This document shows positions 40,374 through 52,023 of a stretch of DNA of 64,000 nucleotides, one piece after another. The stretch comes from Zymoseptoria tritici IPO323. Taxonomy: Eukaryota; Ascomycota; Dothideomycetes; Mycosphaerellales; Mycosphaerellaceae. A program made the translations under genes and the position numbers. Below the pieces are notes generated by a model. The model was given only the letters and a program-made list of their open reading frames with translations. It had not been told where the DNA came from and made no database searches. Position 1 is the stretch's first letter. Every line of letters begins with the position of its first letter. The DNA lies in the NCBI RefSeq assembly GCF_000219625.1, contig NC_018218.1, positions 1,922,001-1,986,000 on the forward strand, written 5' to 3'.

Positions 40374-41963
40374 TCAGACACCTGTTCCTGGAAACGCACC
40401 ACCTTTGCTAAGCACGACGATGCGGCGTTCTCGGGCTATGTAGCCTTTCATGAGATTCTGTTGATGTCATTAGCATCATCTGTCCGAACCATGGCATGGA
40501 TCCAGAGTATGCCTGCCGCGGCAGGTGTCAAGTATTCACCTTGTATATTGCGTTTGCAATCAAGCACTCCACCTGATCATAGTCAATCCCATCATCGCCA
40601 TTGCTGACCTCGGCACCGGATATCTGCAGAGCGACTGCGAATTCGTCCACCGATATCCTGGTCCGTCTCGCTGGCGGCGCAACATCACCCTCTTTCGGAG
40701 CCTCATGTCCTGCGGCGAGGAAGAGCTTGCGGAAGATGTTGCGTAGGATGACATCCCGGCCACGTTCCAGGGTAAGGTAGATACGGCGCTTGACGAATTC
40801 TGCCTCGCCGCTGGCGAGTGCCGAGTCGAACGCTGTCAGGTTTGCAGTGCGAATGGCGTCGGCGATGGGCTGGAAGAGGCGCGCAAGCGATGGGTACTGT
40901 GCGAGTAAGGCGGATGATGGCAGGGAATGTGATGTTAGCAGTTTCGTCGGGATCAAATATGTGAGTATTAATTGGACGTTCTTCCTCGATTCGACATGAC
41001 ACATGTTGTATGCTGCTGTTAGATGCTCTTCGGCTGCGGCGTAGTCTTCCTCCAGGAAGTGGATGACACCGCAATAGTACATGAACGGGACTTGGTGACT
41101 TTTGGGGAATGCCGACAGTTGCGGCATGTCTGTGCTCGATGCGCTGAGCGATCGGAGAATGTTCTTCGACAAAGAGATGTGGTTGAGTTTGAAATGCGTC
41201 TTGAAGAGCAAGGTCGCGACGTAGTAAAGAGCCCACTTGCGGGAGTCTTCGAGCGGATTACTGTACTTACCATGAGCCTATGTCATGAACAGAGAGATCA
41301 CGCAAGTCGAAGAAAAGCCGACACAAAGTATGCATGGACGCAGACTTACCGGTCACCGACGCACAATCCGAATATGCGGTTGATCTGTCGGGCAGCATCT
41401 TCCAGCTTTTCGTTCTTGCTGCTCGGGTCGAAAGCGTCTTCTTCTTCAATCCCGCCAAACGCAAGACCGCTGTCTCGTTGACTCGCGATTTTCTCGTCGG
41501 CTTTGATGGCAAAGATGCGTAGGTAGCGACCTGCGACGTACAGGCACGGTATCGTCCACGCGCCAAAACCTGCCGTCTGGTAGCCTCTGAAGAGTGCATT
41601 CACGACTTCCTTCCACTCCTCGTACACTCTGGGCCAGTCACCGTCTTGAGCACGTCCAATGTTCTGCAGCTCTTCCGCCTGGATAAGACTGCCGACGAAT
41701 TTGTGGTAAAAGGCGAAGATGTCCACCCAGGCGGTCGCCTCCTTCTTGCTCAGCTGCAGCACTGGATTGAACTGCAACTTGTACTGCAAGTCCGTTCGCA
41801 CACTGTACTGGTTGATGCCGTTTCGGAAGTTGTACAAGCGGCCGGCATCGTGCTTCGGTGCCTCGGGCGAGATTGTGCTTGCGAGAAGGTAGCCATTGGG
41901 TCCAGAGGGGTCTTCGTGAGCGGCCGCAAAGTCGTCGAAGAGCGCGTCTGCGGAGGAGGCCAT
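40374..41963 (-). CDS. csn12: COP9 signalosome subunit 12-like PCI-domain protein
   Basis: Exons 41963-41350, 41260-40540 and 40457-40374 (introns 89 and 82 nt) give 472 residues. Start [18 protein letters not shown]; the ATG 285 bases further upstream in the open frame is not needed. The body is an alpha-helical repeat typical of PCI proteins ([51 protein letters not shown]), followed by a winged-helix end: [34 protein letters not shown] and [16 protein letters not shown]. This order is that of Csn12/Thp1-type PCI subunits, which bind Sac3- or Sem1-like partners and link to mRNA export and splicing rather than the core signalosome. It is divergent from the eL20 gene, 293 bases apart. Confidence 0.88.
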
Positions 41964-42256
41964 GTTAAGTGACTGCGAGTGTGGTTCCAATCGTGAGTCG
42001 GTCCTCGAATGGTCATGCGACTTCGCAGTGATGTTGACCTTTGCCCTTGCGGCGCTTCGTGACAGAAACACTTGGCATTGCGGATAGTCCCGTGTCCGGC
42101 GATCCACACGCCTTCCACGGCGAACTCTCGAAATTCGAACGCACTTCAAGCGCTCCGACTTTACGACTCTTTCGACTACTAACCGCCGAAACAGCCACAG
42201 CAAAAGTGAGTGCACGGTGAAGTACTGCTTGTCGAGATGTGCTAACATGTGAACAG
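41964..42256. promoter_or_regulatory. Divergent promoter, csn12 and eL20
   Basis: 293 bases between the start codons of csn12 (-) and the ribosomal protein gene (+), holding both promoters and leaders. I could not identify a specific ribosomal-gene motif. Confidence 0.5.
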
Positions 42257-43043
42257 ATGGGTAAGCCTCGTCCTCTCCTTCGCCCTCGCGCGAATTTAAT
42301 TAGGATAGTAAGAGATGGAATATGAGAAAAGCATGCGACAGGCATAGCAATGGATAACACTCATCGACGTGTCCGAGCACTGTTCCTGACATATCCACAG
42401 GACGTCTCACAGAGTACCAGGTCATTGGGCGCCATCTGCCCTCTGATGCCAACCCGACCCCAAAGCTCTACCGCATGCGTATCTTTGCGCCGAACGATGT
42501 TGTCGCCAAGTCCCGTTTCTGGTACTTCCTCGCCAAGCTCCGCAAGATCAAGAAGGCCAACGGTGAGATCGTCAGCCTGAACAAGGTGCGTAGGAGGATT
42601 GGAGGATTGGAGGGAGATGATAGCAAGGGGTGGAGGTACTGACATTGGGGATAGATCCACGAGAAGCACCCTCTCAAGGTGAAGAACTTCGGTATCTGGA
42701 TCCGCTACGACTCGCGCTCCGGCACCCACAACATGTACAAGGAGTACCGCGAGATGTCCCGCACCGACGCCGTCGAGTCGCTCTACCAGGACATGGCCGC
42801 CCGTCACCGCTCTCGTTTCAGGAACATCCACGTGAGTCGACCGATGCCACTCACCGAGCGAATGAATCCTAACACACCCTGCAGATCCTCAAGGTCATCG
42901 AGGTTGAGAAGACCGACGACATCCGCCGCCCATACATCAAGCAACTCCTCACCAAGGACCTCAAGTTTCCGCTTCCTCACCGCGCACCACCCAAGCACGG
43001 CAAGCAGATCTTCGCCGCTACCCGTCCCAACACCTTCTACTAA
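42257..43043 (+). CDS. rpl20: 60S ribosomal protein eL20 (L18a)
   Basis: Four exons: 42257-42260 (only ATGG), 42401-42585, 42655-42831 and 42885-43043; exactly 174 residues, the standard length. The protein begins [17 protein letters not shown], then [80 protein letters not shown], and ends [10 protein letters not shown], all hallmarks of eL20. It lies in the large subunit near the 5S/central protuberance region. The first intron (140 nt) splits the start codon from the rest, as is frequent in fungal ribosomal protein genes; the others are 69 and 53 nt with CTGAC/CTAAC branch sites. One of the firmest models in the window. Confidence 0.97.
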
Positions 43044-43366
43044 GCGCATCGAGCGTTTCGTGCATCTGTTATGGAAGATGGGCAGTTTTCTGGGTCGGCA
43101 ATTGGAGGGCATTGTGGGGTGGAACAGCTAGCTCATGAAATGCAAGCATTCCGCCGAAAAGAACAAACATTTTCAAGAGAGGAAACATTGCGCACCTTTG
43201 ACAACATACATGAGACATTCGAGGCTCGTATCACGTCAGACCCCACATTTGACCAGGCATTGAAGTATGGAAGCCTGTGGGCGATGGTGAGCATGAGGTG
43301 AAATACCTGTCATGAATGGAAGCACCTCCTACCGAAGCCTGATGGGTACGAATTTGCGTCAGAGTC
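43044..43366. other. Intergenic between convergent genes
   Basis: The 3' flanks of rpl20 (+) and the NTF2-like gene (-). No gene is visible. Confidence 0.5.
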
Positions 43367-43926
43367 TCACTGCGTGGACTCAGTCTCCCAGCCCGGCGTC
43401 CGCCTATAATTCTGCGTCACGCTCTGAATCCTCCAATCGGTCTTCTCGCTCTCCTTCCAGAAATTGAAAATCATTTGCCCGTAGTGATGCAGAACTCCAT
43501 CAAAAGTGACGGTGAACGGGCTGACGGCGGTCGCGAACAATGCGTCCACCGTGACCTGGGTCTCGCTCAAAGCCGGTGCTTCGTGAAGTTTCGGGCCCGG
43601 CTTGCCTTTGCGTTGCTTTTGTCCTTCTTCGATGAGTGCTATGAACTGCTCGATTGAGAAGGTGTTGACAGCGGAGATTCTGGAGTCGGGTGTCGGGGTC
43701 CTGGAGCCATCCTGTATGTGACCTTGAGCTGTGAATCACAGGTCTAGAGGAAATGGGCAAGTCTTACAGGTGGAAGTGGGGGATCTTGCCGGATGATGGT
43801 CAGGCCTGCCTTCGGATGAAACCTCGCTTGCAGCGCTTTGGTGTCTTCAGCGTTGATGGCGTCGAAGAATGCCTCGATAGTCGATTTGACGCCGGCTGCG
43901 CTGGCGGGCTCTTTGGTGGCTGTCAT
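43367..43926 (-). CDS. NTF2/SnoaL-like small protein
   Basis: Exons 43926-43768 and 43711-43367 around a 56-nt intron give 167 residues. The N-terminal helix VKSTIEAFFDAINAEDTKAL followed by FHPKAGLTIIRQDPP is the classic opening of SnoaL/NTF2-like cone folds. Splicing gives LPP-DGSRTPTPDSRISAV and FSIEQFIALIEEGQKQRKGK, then a beta-rich end (TQVTVDALFATAVSPFTVTF, HYGQMIFNFWKESEKTDWRI). Members are small isomerases, hydrolases, dehydratases or non-catalytic binding proteins; no catalytic Asp/His pair could be assigned with confidence. Substrate unknown. Neighbours give no pathway hint. Confidence 0.8.
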
Positions 43927-44625
43927 GGTGGTGCGGTGATCGTGGAGCTCTAGCTGGCGGGTTTGCTATGAGCTGAATCGGAAAGCGATCTTGTGTGAAG
44001 GTGAATTCGGTTATGTTATATTTGCTGAACGTCTATGCTTCACAGACTTCTCGACCACGTTCATGCAGTTTGCACGTATCGGTCAGCACGTATGTGCTGA
44101 GCTGTTCCATTGTGCATCGGAGCTTCGGCTGCAGCGCCGGGCCCGAAACTTACACGATAAGGTAGATGGCTTTTGTGAAATGCACAACTCCTCCGGGACT
44201 TCCACCCATGGTCTTTTTGTTTGAGTACCAGTGATGTAACGCGATCTCGTGTTATGATTGAGGAAGATTCGCCGAGTGCTTTTGTAGTACGCGCAGCTCC
44301 CGCGAGCTGGCAAACATTATCCCTTTCCGTAGGAATCGAGGATTCACTACCATAACGCCGTGATCATGCTCGTGGATCCGCGTCCATTGCCCGATGTTGT
44401 CCGAAAGTATGGAAGGATGGGACCGACGCCGAGATTGTGTAGAGTCTTGCTTGCCTTGTGACGATGTGACTTAAGCTGACTTACTCGCGACCAAGTGAAG
44501 GCGACTGAGAGTCCAGAGAATATTGAAGATGGTATAGGCGCAGCAAGCGACATGGTACTTCTCCGATGCTTTGGCTCGGAAAGCCATAGTCGTTGGAAAT
44601 GCGTTGTAGTGAGCGCATGTTTCAC
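43927..44625. other. Intergenic, 0.7 kb
   Basis: The 5' flank of the NTF2-like gene and 3' flank of the WD-repeat gene, both on minus. Short open frames only. Confidence 0.45.
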
Positions 44626-45600
44626 TCACATCCCAAGACTCCATAGCTTCACTTGCCCATCCTCGCCACATGTGACAGCACGCTTCTTGTGAATGAGCAA
44701 GTCGCGCACCACTTCATCGCCATGAGCGCCAGGAAGGTCTACCTTCTGCCCGAAAGTCCACGCTCCAGGTGAGCCCAGGGCAGAAATCGAGAGCGTCCTG
44801 TTTTCATTGTGACCATATGCGATGACAGGCGGACCATCCGGCTGTACCAGCACATCAACGACGTACATGCACTTCAGCTTTTCCCGCACATCGCCAAATT
44901 CAATGGGAGGCGGCAGCTGCTCATCTTCTGATGCGGTTTTCGAGAGTGTGTGGATGGAGAACTGTTCGTCAGTGGAAACTACGTAGACCAGATCCTGAGC
45001 TAGGAAGCCCGAGCAGTGCACCGCCGATCGAGGATTCAGGACTTGTTGCAGGGCGTCTTCTTCATCCTCCTGATTTACATCGAAGAAGGAGATCAGACCA
45101 TCGGTACTTCCAGACATCAGTACATTCAGCTGGGTCGGGTGGAAGGCAAGTTGCGTGATCGTATCCGTATGCGACTCGTTGTATTGTCTCAACGGTGCGG
45201 CCGGATTTCTGGTATCATACACAAGTACGCTGACATCGCCCAGTCCCTCCTTCAGGCTTTCCGTTCCAGCAGCAATGTAGTGATCCAGGCATGCGAGAGA
45301 AGAAATGCCGTTCGATTTTGGATCTGCCATCTCGACGGCTTTCTTAGCGCGCGAATCCCAGCACCGAACGAGGCCATCCCGACCGCCGGTCACAAAAAAT
45401 GATCCCGCGGACTCGAGACACGCAACTCCGGAGTGGCATCTGGGGCTGGTCTGCAGCGTCTTCAGGCTGCTCGCATCGAAAAGTCGTAGAGTGTCGTCGG
45501 ATCCGATGGTCGCCAATGTGCTGTCAGACGATTGTGCCAGCGCGTATAGGTACGTATCGGCTGGAGAGCCCAGGTCAGAGCTCGCGATGCACTTGGCCAT
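44626..45600 (-). CDS. WD-repeat protein (WDR89-like)
   Basis: Single exon, 324 residues, starting MAKCIASSDLGSPADTYLYA. WD40 blades are visible by their GH/WD-like ends: TIGSDDTLRLFDASSLK, VTGGRDGLVRCWDSRAKK, VSVLVYDTRNPAAPLRQYNE, MSGSTDGLISFFDVNQEDEE and a last blade TCGEDGQVKLWSLGM that ends the protein. Seven blades fit the length. The layout, with DTRNPAAPLRQYNESHTDTI and LAFHPTQLNVLMSGSTDG, fits the WDR89 group, single-propeller proteins of unclear role. It probably serves as a binding platform in the nucleus or cytosol, which is inference. The promoter region upstream is long and gene-free. Confidence 0.87.
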   Translation of the reverse strand: MAKCIASSDLGSPADTYLYALAQSSDSTLATIGSDDTLRLFDASSLKTLQTSPRCHSGVACLESAGSFFVTGGRDGLVRCWDSRAKKAVEMADPKSNGISSLACLDHYIAAGTESLKEGLGDVSVLVYDTRNPAAPLRQYNESHTDTITQLAFHPTQLNVLMSGSTDGLISFFDVNQEDEEDALQQVLNPRSAVHCSGFLAQDLVYVVSTDEQFSIHTLSKTASEDEQLPPPIEFGDVREKLKCMYVVDVLVQPDGPPVIAYGHNENRTLSISALGSPGAWTFGQKVDLPGAHGDEVVRDLLIHKKRAVTCGEDGQVKLWSLGM

Positions 45601-47133
45601 TGCGGAGACGGGACGCCGGGATGCAGAGAAGTGGAAGAGTGCTCCTGCAGTGTGTTCATTCCTGGAGACCCGATGCGGCCAAGATCTGCGTCAGGTAGTG
45701 CACTGGATGAAAGTTCTTACTGTATTTTCTTCACCAGAAAATCTCCGTTGGGTGAAGTGCTCTGCCAAGACTTGACATGCGAACTCGCGCTAACGAATAC
45801 AGACATGTGGGAAGACGTTCATCAGAGACGCATACCTTACATTGACCGGCTTCATGCATCGGAGATTCTCGCCGGCACAAGCTGTGTTCACATTCGGCGG
45901 TCAGCGGCAGTAGGACGCGACGAAACAGCGATTGCCTGCAGACGGAAACTTATTACCACGGAATTGACAGCTCCGATGATCCCATCAATTTGTCTGGATC
46001 TGGTTCCTTGTCGATTCCGAGAACTGACTTTTGTGGCGAAGGGAGCCGTGGGCCGGTGGCCATCCGTGCTGTGATGAGTGTGTGATACGTTAGTCCCTGT
46101 CGTCTGCCACGGCCAGGTACTCCGCGGTCGTTTGCACATCACCATCGTAATGTAAGGCGGAAAGTCGTCAAGCGAGGCTGTTCGGCCATCCCGTCGTCGA
46201 GGCGGTGGAGGTGATGACAGGCTTGGAGTAGGCGAAGCACAGGCGAGGTCGCCGAGCCGTGCTGACTCGCCAATGTTCGTGACCAATGATTACTGTGCTG
46301 CGGTGGCATGCGAGTTTAGCGTTCCTGCTACACAGCGCGCTATTAACGCTGGTGCGTGAGAGGGACCAGATGGCGGGTCGATGGGCATGGGAGCATCAAA
46401 CTAGACGCAGGAATGTGAGTACAAGGCGGAACAGCATGCGTGCGTGTACGTGGAAAGCCTGGCGCCCCCCTGCGGTGCGCATCTGGTCCAGCCAGCGCAT
46501 TGATGAACACGCCGGCCACTGCACAGCATAGGCGCAACAATATCGCAATGGTGGTGGTCATGGATAAGTGGGCATACAAGCCGAAGCCAGCGCGGGAGGT
46601 TCTGATCGGTCTAGGCGTGTTCATGTGAAACTCGATGAGCCATGTACAAGTCTCGCAAGACACGATCCGATATATGAGTATGCGTCCGGTCTATGAATGT
46701 TACTGCTCGACGTCGATGGTGTGCTCAGTCTTGTTGCAGTAGCATCCTGAAGATCGGTTGTCTGCGGACAACGAAGCCACACCCATGGAAACATCCAAAG
46801 TCTTTTTCGTTTCGCCCCATGGCCTTGCCTGCAATGTACCAAGCGCGCGTACCCTCCGGGGCGCTGCGGCGTTTTGGCCCTGCATGGTTGTGATGTCTCA
46901 TCGGCCAGGGCGTGTGTGCGTGCTTGGAGTGTAAGGAGCCAGACGCTGCACACTGCGGCGTGGTCGACCTCGTTTCCGTCCTTGGGGCTCATCAATAGGA
47001 CTTGTCACCCGCTGGCGTCCTTTCCCTGCAAGCGATAGTTCTATCGTCTTAAGTAAGGCATGTAGGTTTCGACTGCTGCGTTTACTTCCTACCTTACTCT
47101 GCCTCCGCCGCTGCCGTCCTTGACTCCTTCTTA

Positions 47134-47193
47134 CTCCTCCTCTTCCTCCTCCTCTTCCTCCTCCTCTTCCTCCTCCTCTTCCTCCTCCTCCTC
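47134..47193 (+). repeat. CTC/TTC microsatellite, 12-bp period
   Basis: About five copies of ctcctcttcctc in the presumed 5' leader or promoter of the gene at 47506. It forms a strand-asymmetric polypyrimidine tract. Further simple repeats follow at 47284-47305 (tctcac) and 47448-47473 (cgcctt). Confidence 0.85.
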
Positions 47194-47283
47194 GTTCGCT
47201 TTCCACCTGCTCTGTACGAATTGGTACCATTGCGTCAGCACGACATTGCCGCTTGCCAATACACATCAAAATCGACCGCGCAT

Positions 47284-47305
47284 CTCACTCTCACTCTCAC
47301 TCTCA
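47284..47305 (+). repeat. (TCTCAC)n simple repeat
   Basis: Short direct repeat of tctcac in the leader upstream of 47506. Confidence 0.7.
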
Positions 47306-47447
47306 AACGCAAGACTTGCTTCCCACCAGCTGACGACGTCTTGTCAATCACATTCACTGTGTAAAAGCAGACAGGCGGTCGTTCAAGTGGATCGACGGCA
47401 ACTCGTCCCGAGCATTCGACTTTCTTCAGCACGACAACGATATCAAC

Positions 47448-47473
47448 TTCGCCTTCGCCTTCGCCTTCGCCTT
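47448..47473 (+). repeat. (CGCCTT)n simple repeat
   Basis: About four copies of a six-base unit, ending 33 bases before the ATG at 47506. Confidence 0.75.
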
Positions 47474-47505
47474 ACTTCCTACAACCGCCACGGAGCGACC
47501 ACAAA

Positions 47506-48383
47506 ATGCGCCGACAGACCCCCATAGCACATCTCCTCTACAGTTACCTCTTCCCGAACCCGACACCGAATGATCCGCCTTCATTTTCTGCACATTTAGC
47601 CCGGAATCTGGTTCCGGAGGTTCGTATTGAGGTAGCCACATTCTACGGAGATCTGAACAGCGCGGAGGTGAGTGATTGCAAAATTGTCCGAGGAGTAATT
47701 CAATAATCTAACGGTCCGATCAGGCTCGCTATCCAGGACTGAATTACTGCTACGCACCCCACCGTATGCGACTCGGACGCTTCAAGCACCATAAGAGACT
47801 GTTCGACGCTTTCGACAATCTGGGACTCACATACGGCGAGATTCAAGACTTCTGCTGCTGGGAGGGCACGAAATGGGCGAGAGAACGATACGAGAAAGAT
47901 GAGGGAGTCAAGGTGGTGGATACAACCGGTGACGAGATTGGTCCGTTCGTGGACCGATGGGATCAGCGCGAGGACATTCGAAGACAGAGCATCACCCGTA
48001 AGACGGACATCTCCATCGTTGTAGAGCATCAGCCACGCATCGAAGAGGGCGCAGAATCTGCCAACGAAGATGACAGCGACAGGGAAATGGACGGAGTGGA
48101 CGCCGGGAGCGATCAACCGGAGGAAGCTGCAGCGCGCGAGCACATCGCCCAGCTCGTGGAACGCCGCGACCATGCCATCGCTCAGACGATCAATCAGCGT
48201 ATCATTACGGCGTGGGAGCAAGGCCAAAGCCTTCCGCCCGAACTCGAGCAGTATCTCAAGGAGCAAGCAGACCGCGGCGACACAGATCTGGCAAGCCTCT
48301 TCTCACAACGACGATCCTCACAGAGATATTCGACTACGGAAAGTGCAGCCGTGACTTCTCCGTCACCCCAGGCAGCAGCGTAG
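47506..48383 (+). CDS. Conserved fungal protein of unknown function
   Basis: Exons 47506-47667 and 47724-48383 around a 56-nt intron with a TCTAACG branch site; 273 residues. The N-terminal ~140 residues look folded and conserved in style: MRRQTPIAHLLYSYLFPNPT, VRIEVATFYGDLNSAE-ARYP, GLNYCYAPHRMRLGRFKHHK, FDNLGLTYGEIQDFCCWEGT and WARERYEKDEGVKVVDTTGD. Then comes an acidic linker and a helical segment (AQLVERRDHAIAQTINQRII..AWEQGQSLPPELEQYL), ending in a Ser-rich tail. I believe similar proteins exist in many ascomycetes but cannot name a domain. No catalytic motif, signal peptide or membrane segment seen. Confidence 0.78.
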
Positions 48384-49066
48384 ACCCGAACCATGGAGAA
48401 GATGAAGCGCGGAAGCCATGTGAGAGTGGGACTTCCGGATTGTTACCGTGGTTCTCGAACAGCGCGGTCCATGCGTGGGCAGCGAGCTTAACATGCCTGC
48501 TATCGCTCGGGACGGTCTGCGATGGCACCCAGGCATTCTCGTCGCAGGTCACGAGACGGTTGGTGGACGTGGAATCAGATGCCGCTGCTTTTCAAGGGAT
48601 AAAGAAGTGCACAGTTGCTCGCGTTTAGCGAGGAGTTGAGGAAAATGGATTTTATTCTGGCGACGACATTTCCGTGTCGAGCCCGTTTCAGATGTGCTTA
48701 TGAGGTAGATTTTAGGTACGAGACGAGACGAAGAGTCTTTGGCCACATGCGAGATCCATGCCTATCAAAATGACTGTAAGTCAACGAGTTCATCTTGAGA
48801 GCGACCATGCCTTGACACCGCACTGGAGAAAAGCTTGATATTTGTGGTCAGGCATCAGCGACCATACCGAAAGCAATGCGCCTTCGCCGGATGCAATCGA
48901 TGTCGGTATGCCAATTCGGACAGGCTTAAAGCGCACTCCGTTACGACTGTGAGACACTTCGAGCAGCTTTATGACGGCCATCGTCTCCTACGTGAGGGCA
49001 TGAATCACCTTTGTCGCAGGAACGTGACCCTCGATCGTCTCACTCTACGCCTCCTATCTACCTCAC
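48384..49066. other. Intergenic between convergent genes
   Basis: The 3' flanks of the unknown at 47506-48383 (+) and the amidase (-). No gene is visible. Confidence 0.45.
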
Positions 49067-51034
49067 TCACGCAGCTCCCGCCTTCCCTCCCATTGCCGCC
49101 TCCAAAACGTCCATCCAATTCTCCGGCCTCACCCTCCCACCCTCCAAACCCTCCTTCACAAAGCTCTCACAATCATATCCAAATGCAATCAACTCATCCT
49201 CACTACGCCACTCTCCCATTCCCATCAGCCCAATTGGCACCTTGCCCTTGCCCTGCTTTGCCTCCACGAACCCCACCGGAGCTGTCAACGCCGGACATCC
49301 GCTGAAGTTGGCCATCCAGACATACTCCATGCTCCTGACTGACATGTTCGCGTTGCTTGCGCCGTAGGCGAGGTCATTGACTCCGATGGGCCAGCCGGCG
49401 TTGGGAGTTGTGGGCGTTATGATGATGAGGGATGGGTGAGTGGTGAAGAGGTAGGACAGGTGTTGCATGATGATCTGGCGAACGCGTTGGGCTTGTAGGA
49501 AGTCGATCGCTGTGGTGCGGCGGCCGACGCTGAAGAGGATCTTGGTGGCGGGTTGAAGCTGGACGAGTGGGTTAGCAGAGGTGACTTGATCGACGATGAG
49601 AGTGACGAGCGTTGTTACCTTCCAGATTGAGGAAGCAGTGACGCCGCTGGCGAGCTCGGAGAGAATGGTTAGAGCATGTGCTATTTGCCCTTCTGGTACC
49701 AATGGGATGGTGATGTCCACCGTCTCGTAGCCGAGTTTGGACGTGAGGAACTCGATGGCGTTTTGACAGCTCGCTTCCACCCCAGGATCCGCGCGATCGA
49801 ACCATGGCTTATAGATGCCCAGCACCTTTCTCCTCTTTGGATTTTTCGCAGTGGGAGAGCTCGGCGGAGCAAACAGTCTTGACTTATGATTTAAACTGTC
49901 CGGCTGCGCCATAATTCGATAGCCCAGTTCGAGATCACACATGTTCGCAGCAATCGGGCCCGCAACACCAGTCGTGGACGCAAGTTCCTTGCTCGGCCTG
50001 CTACTCACCCTCCCATGGGAAGGTTTCAATCCATAGACACCACAGTACGCCGCAGGTATGCGAATGCTGCCTCCTTCATCATTACCTTCCGCCAGAGGCA
50101 CGAGACCTGCGCCAACGGCATAAGCACTGCCACCCGAACTGCCACCACAGTAATACTTCTCGTTGTACGGATTCAGGGGTGTGCCATGGACGACATTACA
50201 GTTCGTCGTATCGACACCCATCTCGTGCATGTTTGTCTTACCCACCAGTATGGCGCCAGCGTCCAGCCATCGTTGCACGCAATAACTCGTCGCGCCGTCT
50301 TCTCGCGTAAAGTCCATGGCGGAGCCGAAGCATTTGGTGTAGCCCGCTACGTCTACTTCATCTTTGACTGCCACGGGCACGCCGTCAAGCGGACTGAGAT
50401 ACTTGCCATTTTGATAGCGCTGCGTACTCGCCGCCGCGGCTGCAAGGGTTCTGGCTTCTCGAACTTGGATGAAGGCAGTTGAATGTCTGCCGGACGAGGT
50501 CCCTTCCTTTCGAACTTGAGGCAGTAGAGCTTTCGCAACGTCCGTGGGAGTGAGGGAGCCGGACTTGTATGCATCGTGATAGTCCAGTATACTTCGGAAT
50601 ACTGTCGCTGTCGACGTCTTCACATTCCAGTCCTCGCTGGCTAGAGTGGCAACGTATTGATCATCTTCATTTTGACTTGAGGCCGACCCGGTGCGTATGA
50701 CCAGGGGATCATATCGAGGCTCTACACCATCCAGCTCGGGCCGGTCTCTAAGACTGGTAAAGCCACCATTCTGGTACAGAGTCTGCGCCACAAGACCGGC
50801 GTTGGACACACTGAGAAGGGCATTCCAATCAGTCCGGAGATCAGATGATGCCTGATGGCAAAAGTTACATCCTGCCACGGGACAGTGGTATACTCACACG
50901 CTGGAGAGGTACTTCAGCGGTAGACCTGATACAACAGGATTCGCTGGTGGTGGTGGAGGGTTCCAGGCCGATGCCGTAGCTTTGGCGGCCGAGCGGTTGA
51001 GGAACTCGAGGTGGGTCTGGTAGGTTTGGGACAT
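49067..51034 (-). CDS. Amidase-signature family hydrolase
   Basis: Exons 51034-50898 and 50810-49067 around an 87-nt intron give 626 residues, starting MSQTYQTHLEFLNRSAAKAT. The amidase-signature Ser-cisSer-Lys triad is clear: the lysine in GVPVAVKDEVDV, the glycine/serine-rich loop YYCGGSSGGSAYAVGAGLVP and the nucleophile region NDEGGSIRIPAAYCGVYGLK. GKTNMHEMGVDTTNCNVVHG is also typical. These enzymes hydrolyse amide bonds (acetamide, fatty-acid amides, aryl-amides, or Glu-tRNA amidation in GatA). A ~170-residue N-terminal region before the lysine, with no signal peptide or clear membrane anchor, is longer than in bacterial amidases but usual for a fungal subgroup. Substrate unknown. The unspliced frame starting MAGCNFC is an artefact of reading into the intron. 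Confidence 0.92.
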
Positions 51035-52023
51035 GAGTCCTCGATTGTTCCGGGGTCAGGTGAGGGTTGCGTGAGGCTGGCGAGGTTCCTGGCTTCGAGT
51101 GTGCGCGGGGAAGTCGAGCCGCGGGACGAAGACCAGGCGTCAAATTCTGGAAGAATGAGTTGTCTGGGGATCCTTGGTCACGAGGAGATCTTGTACTGTA
51201 CGTGCGTAAGATAGGCGAGGTAAGGATATGCCGGACATTATTGAGCATGTCTAGGTCCTTTCTGCCCAAATTGATATAGCCCCATCAGGGCACAGTATGG
51301 AACCGAACATCTCGATGGCAGAGACAAGAGATCGCATGTCCGAGTGAGTGCGAAGCTGGCATTCCACTTCCTCCTGCTCGCATGATGAAGGAGTTGTCGG
51401 AAGTGCTGCTAGCGTGGTGGGCTCTTTCGGTTGAACCAACGTTCATCATCCCGCGGGATGCCTTGCCACATACCGTGCACATTGGCACGACGAGCGAGCA
51501 GGGATCGATATTGTTGAGGACATGTGCATGGTATATACATTTCTATCGTAAAGGTGCGAAGAGTGCCAACGAGTGACCGTCCAATTCCATCTATACGCAT
51601 GTGCTGACGGCAGACAAACACTTCTAACCATTACTCCGGCAGAACCCAGATATCTTGTTGCTTTTTGCATGAACACCAAGACCGTCCTCTTCTCATGCCG
51701 TCCGTGGATCGGCCTTTCTCACGTATCCTCTTCCCATTCATAACGCCAACAGCGAACAAAGTCGTGTTCAAAAACATCCAAGCGCGCGCATAATCGCGGT
51801 CGTTCTAAAAGGGGTATCGTGCATATGAGCGAGGTATCCTCTCCCAAGTTCGCAAGGAGAAAAATCATCCCAAATGGCGCCATAAACGCCTCGCTCAATC
51901 GACACCAAAATGCAAGTAACAATGACAACAAGGAAAACTTTTCTCGCTGACCCCACGCGTGCCTCGCGAGGTGGACGCTACCGGGAGGTGGAAGCCGAGA
52001 TGTGATGCATAACGCTGAGGATC
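51035..52023. other. Intergenic, about 1 kb
   Basis: The 5' flank of the amidase and 3' flank of the Sfp1-like gene, both on minus. No gene is visible; AT-richer sequence near 51600-51900 probably includes the Sfp1 3' UTR. Confidence 0.4.

Larger units (their letters stand above)
45601..47505. other. Intergenic, 1.9 kb, with repeat-rich leader
   Basis: Between divergent genes. From about 47100 on it is a pyrimidine-rich, microsatellite-rich leader for the gene at 47506. The rest has only short, overlapping open frames, none convincing. Confidence 0.45.

Noticed and set aside
47120..47527. Open frame with a long poly-Ser run
   Set aside because: The serines come only from the CTC/TCC microsatellite, and the frame ends just inside the next gene in another phase.
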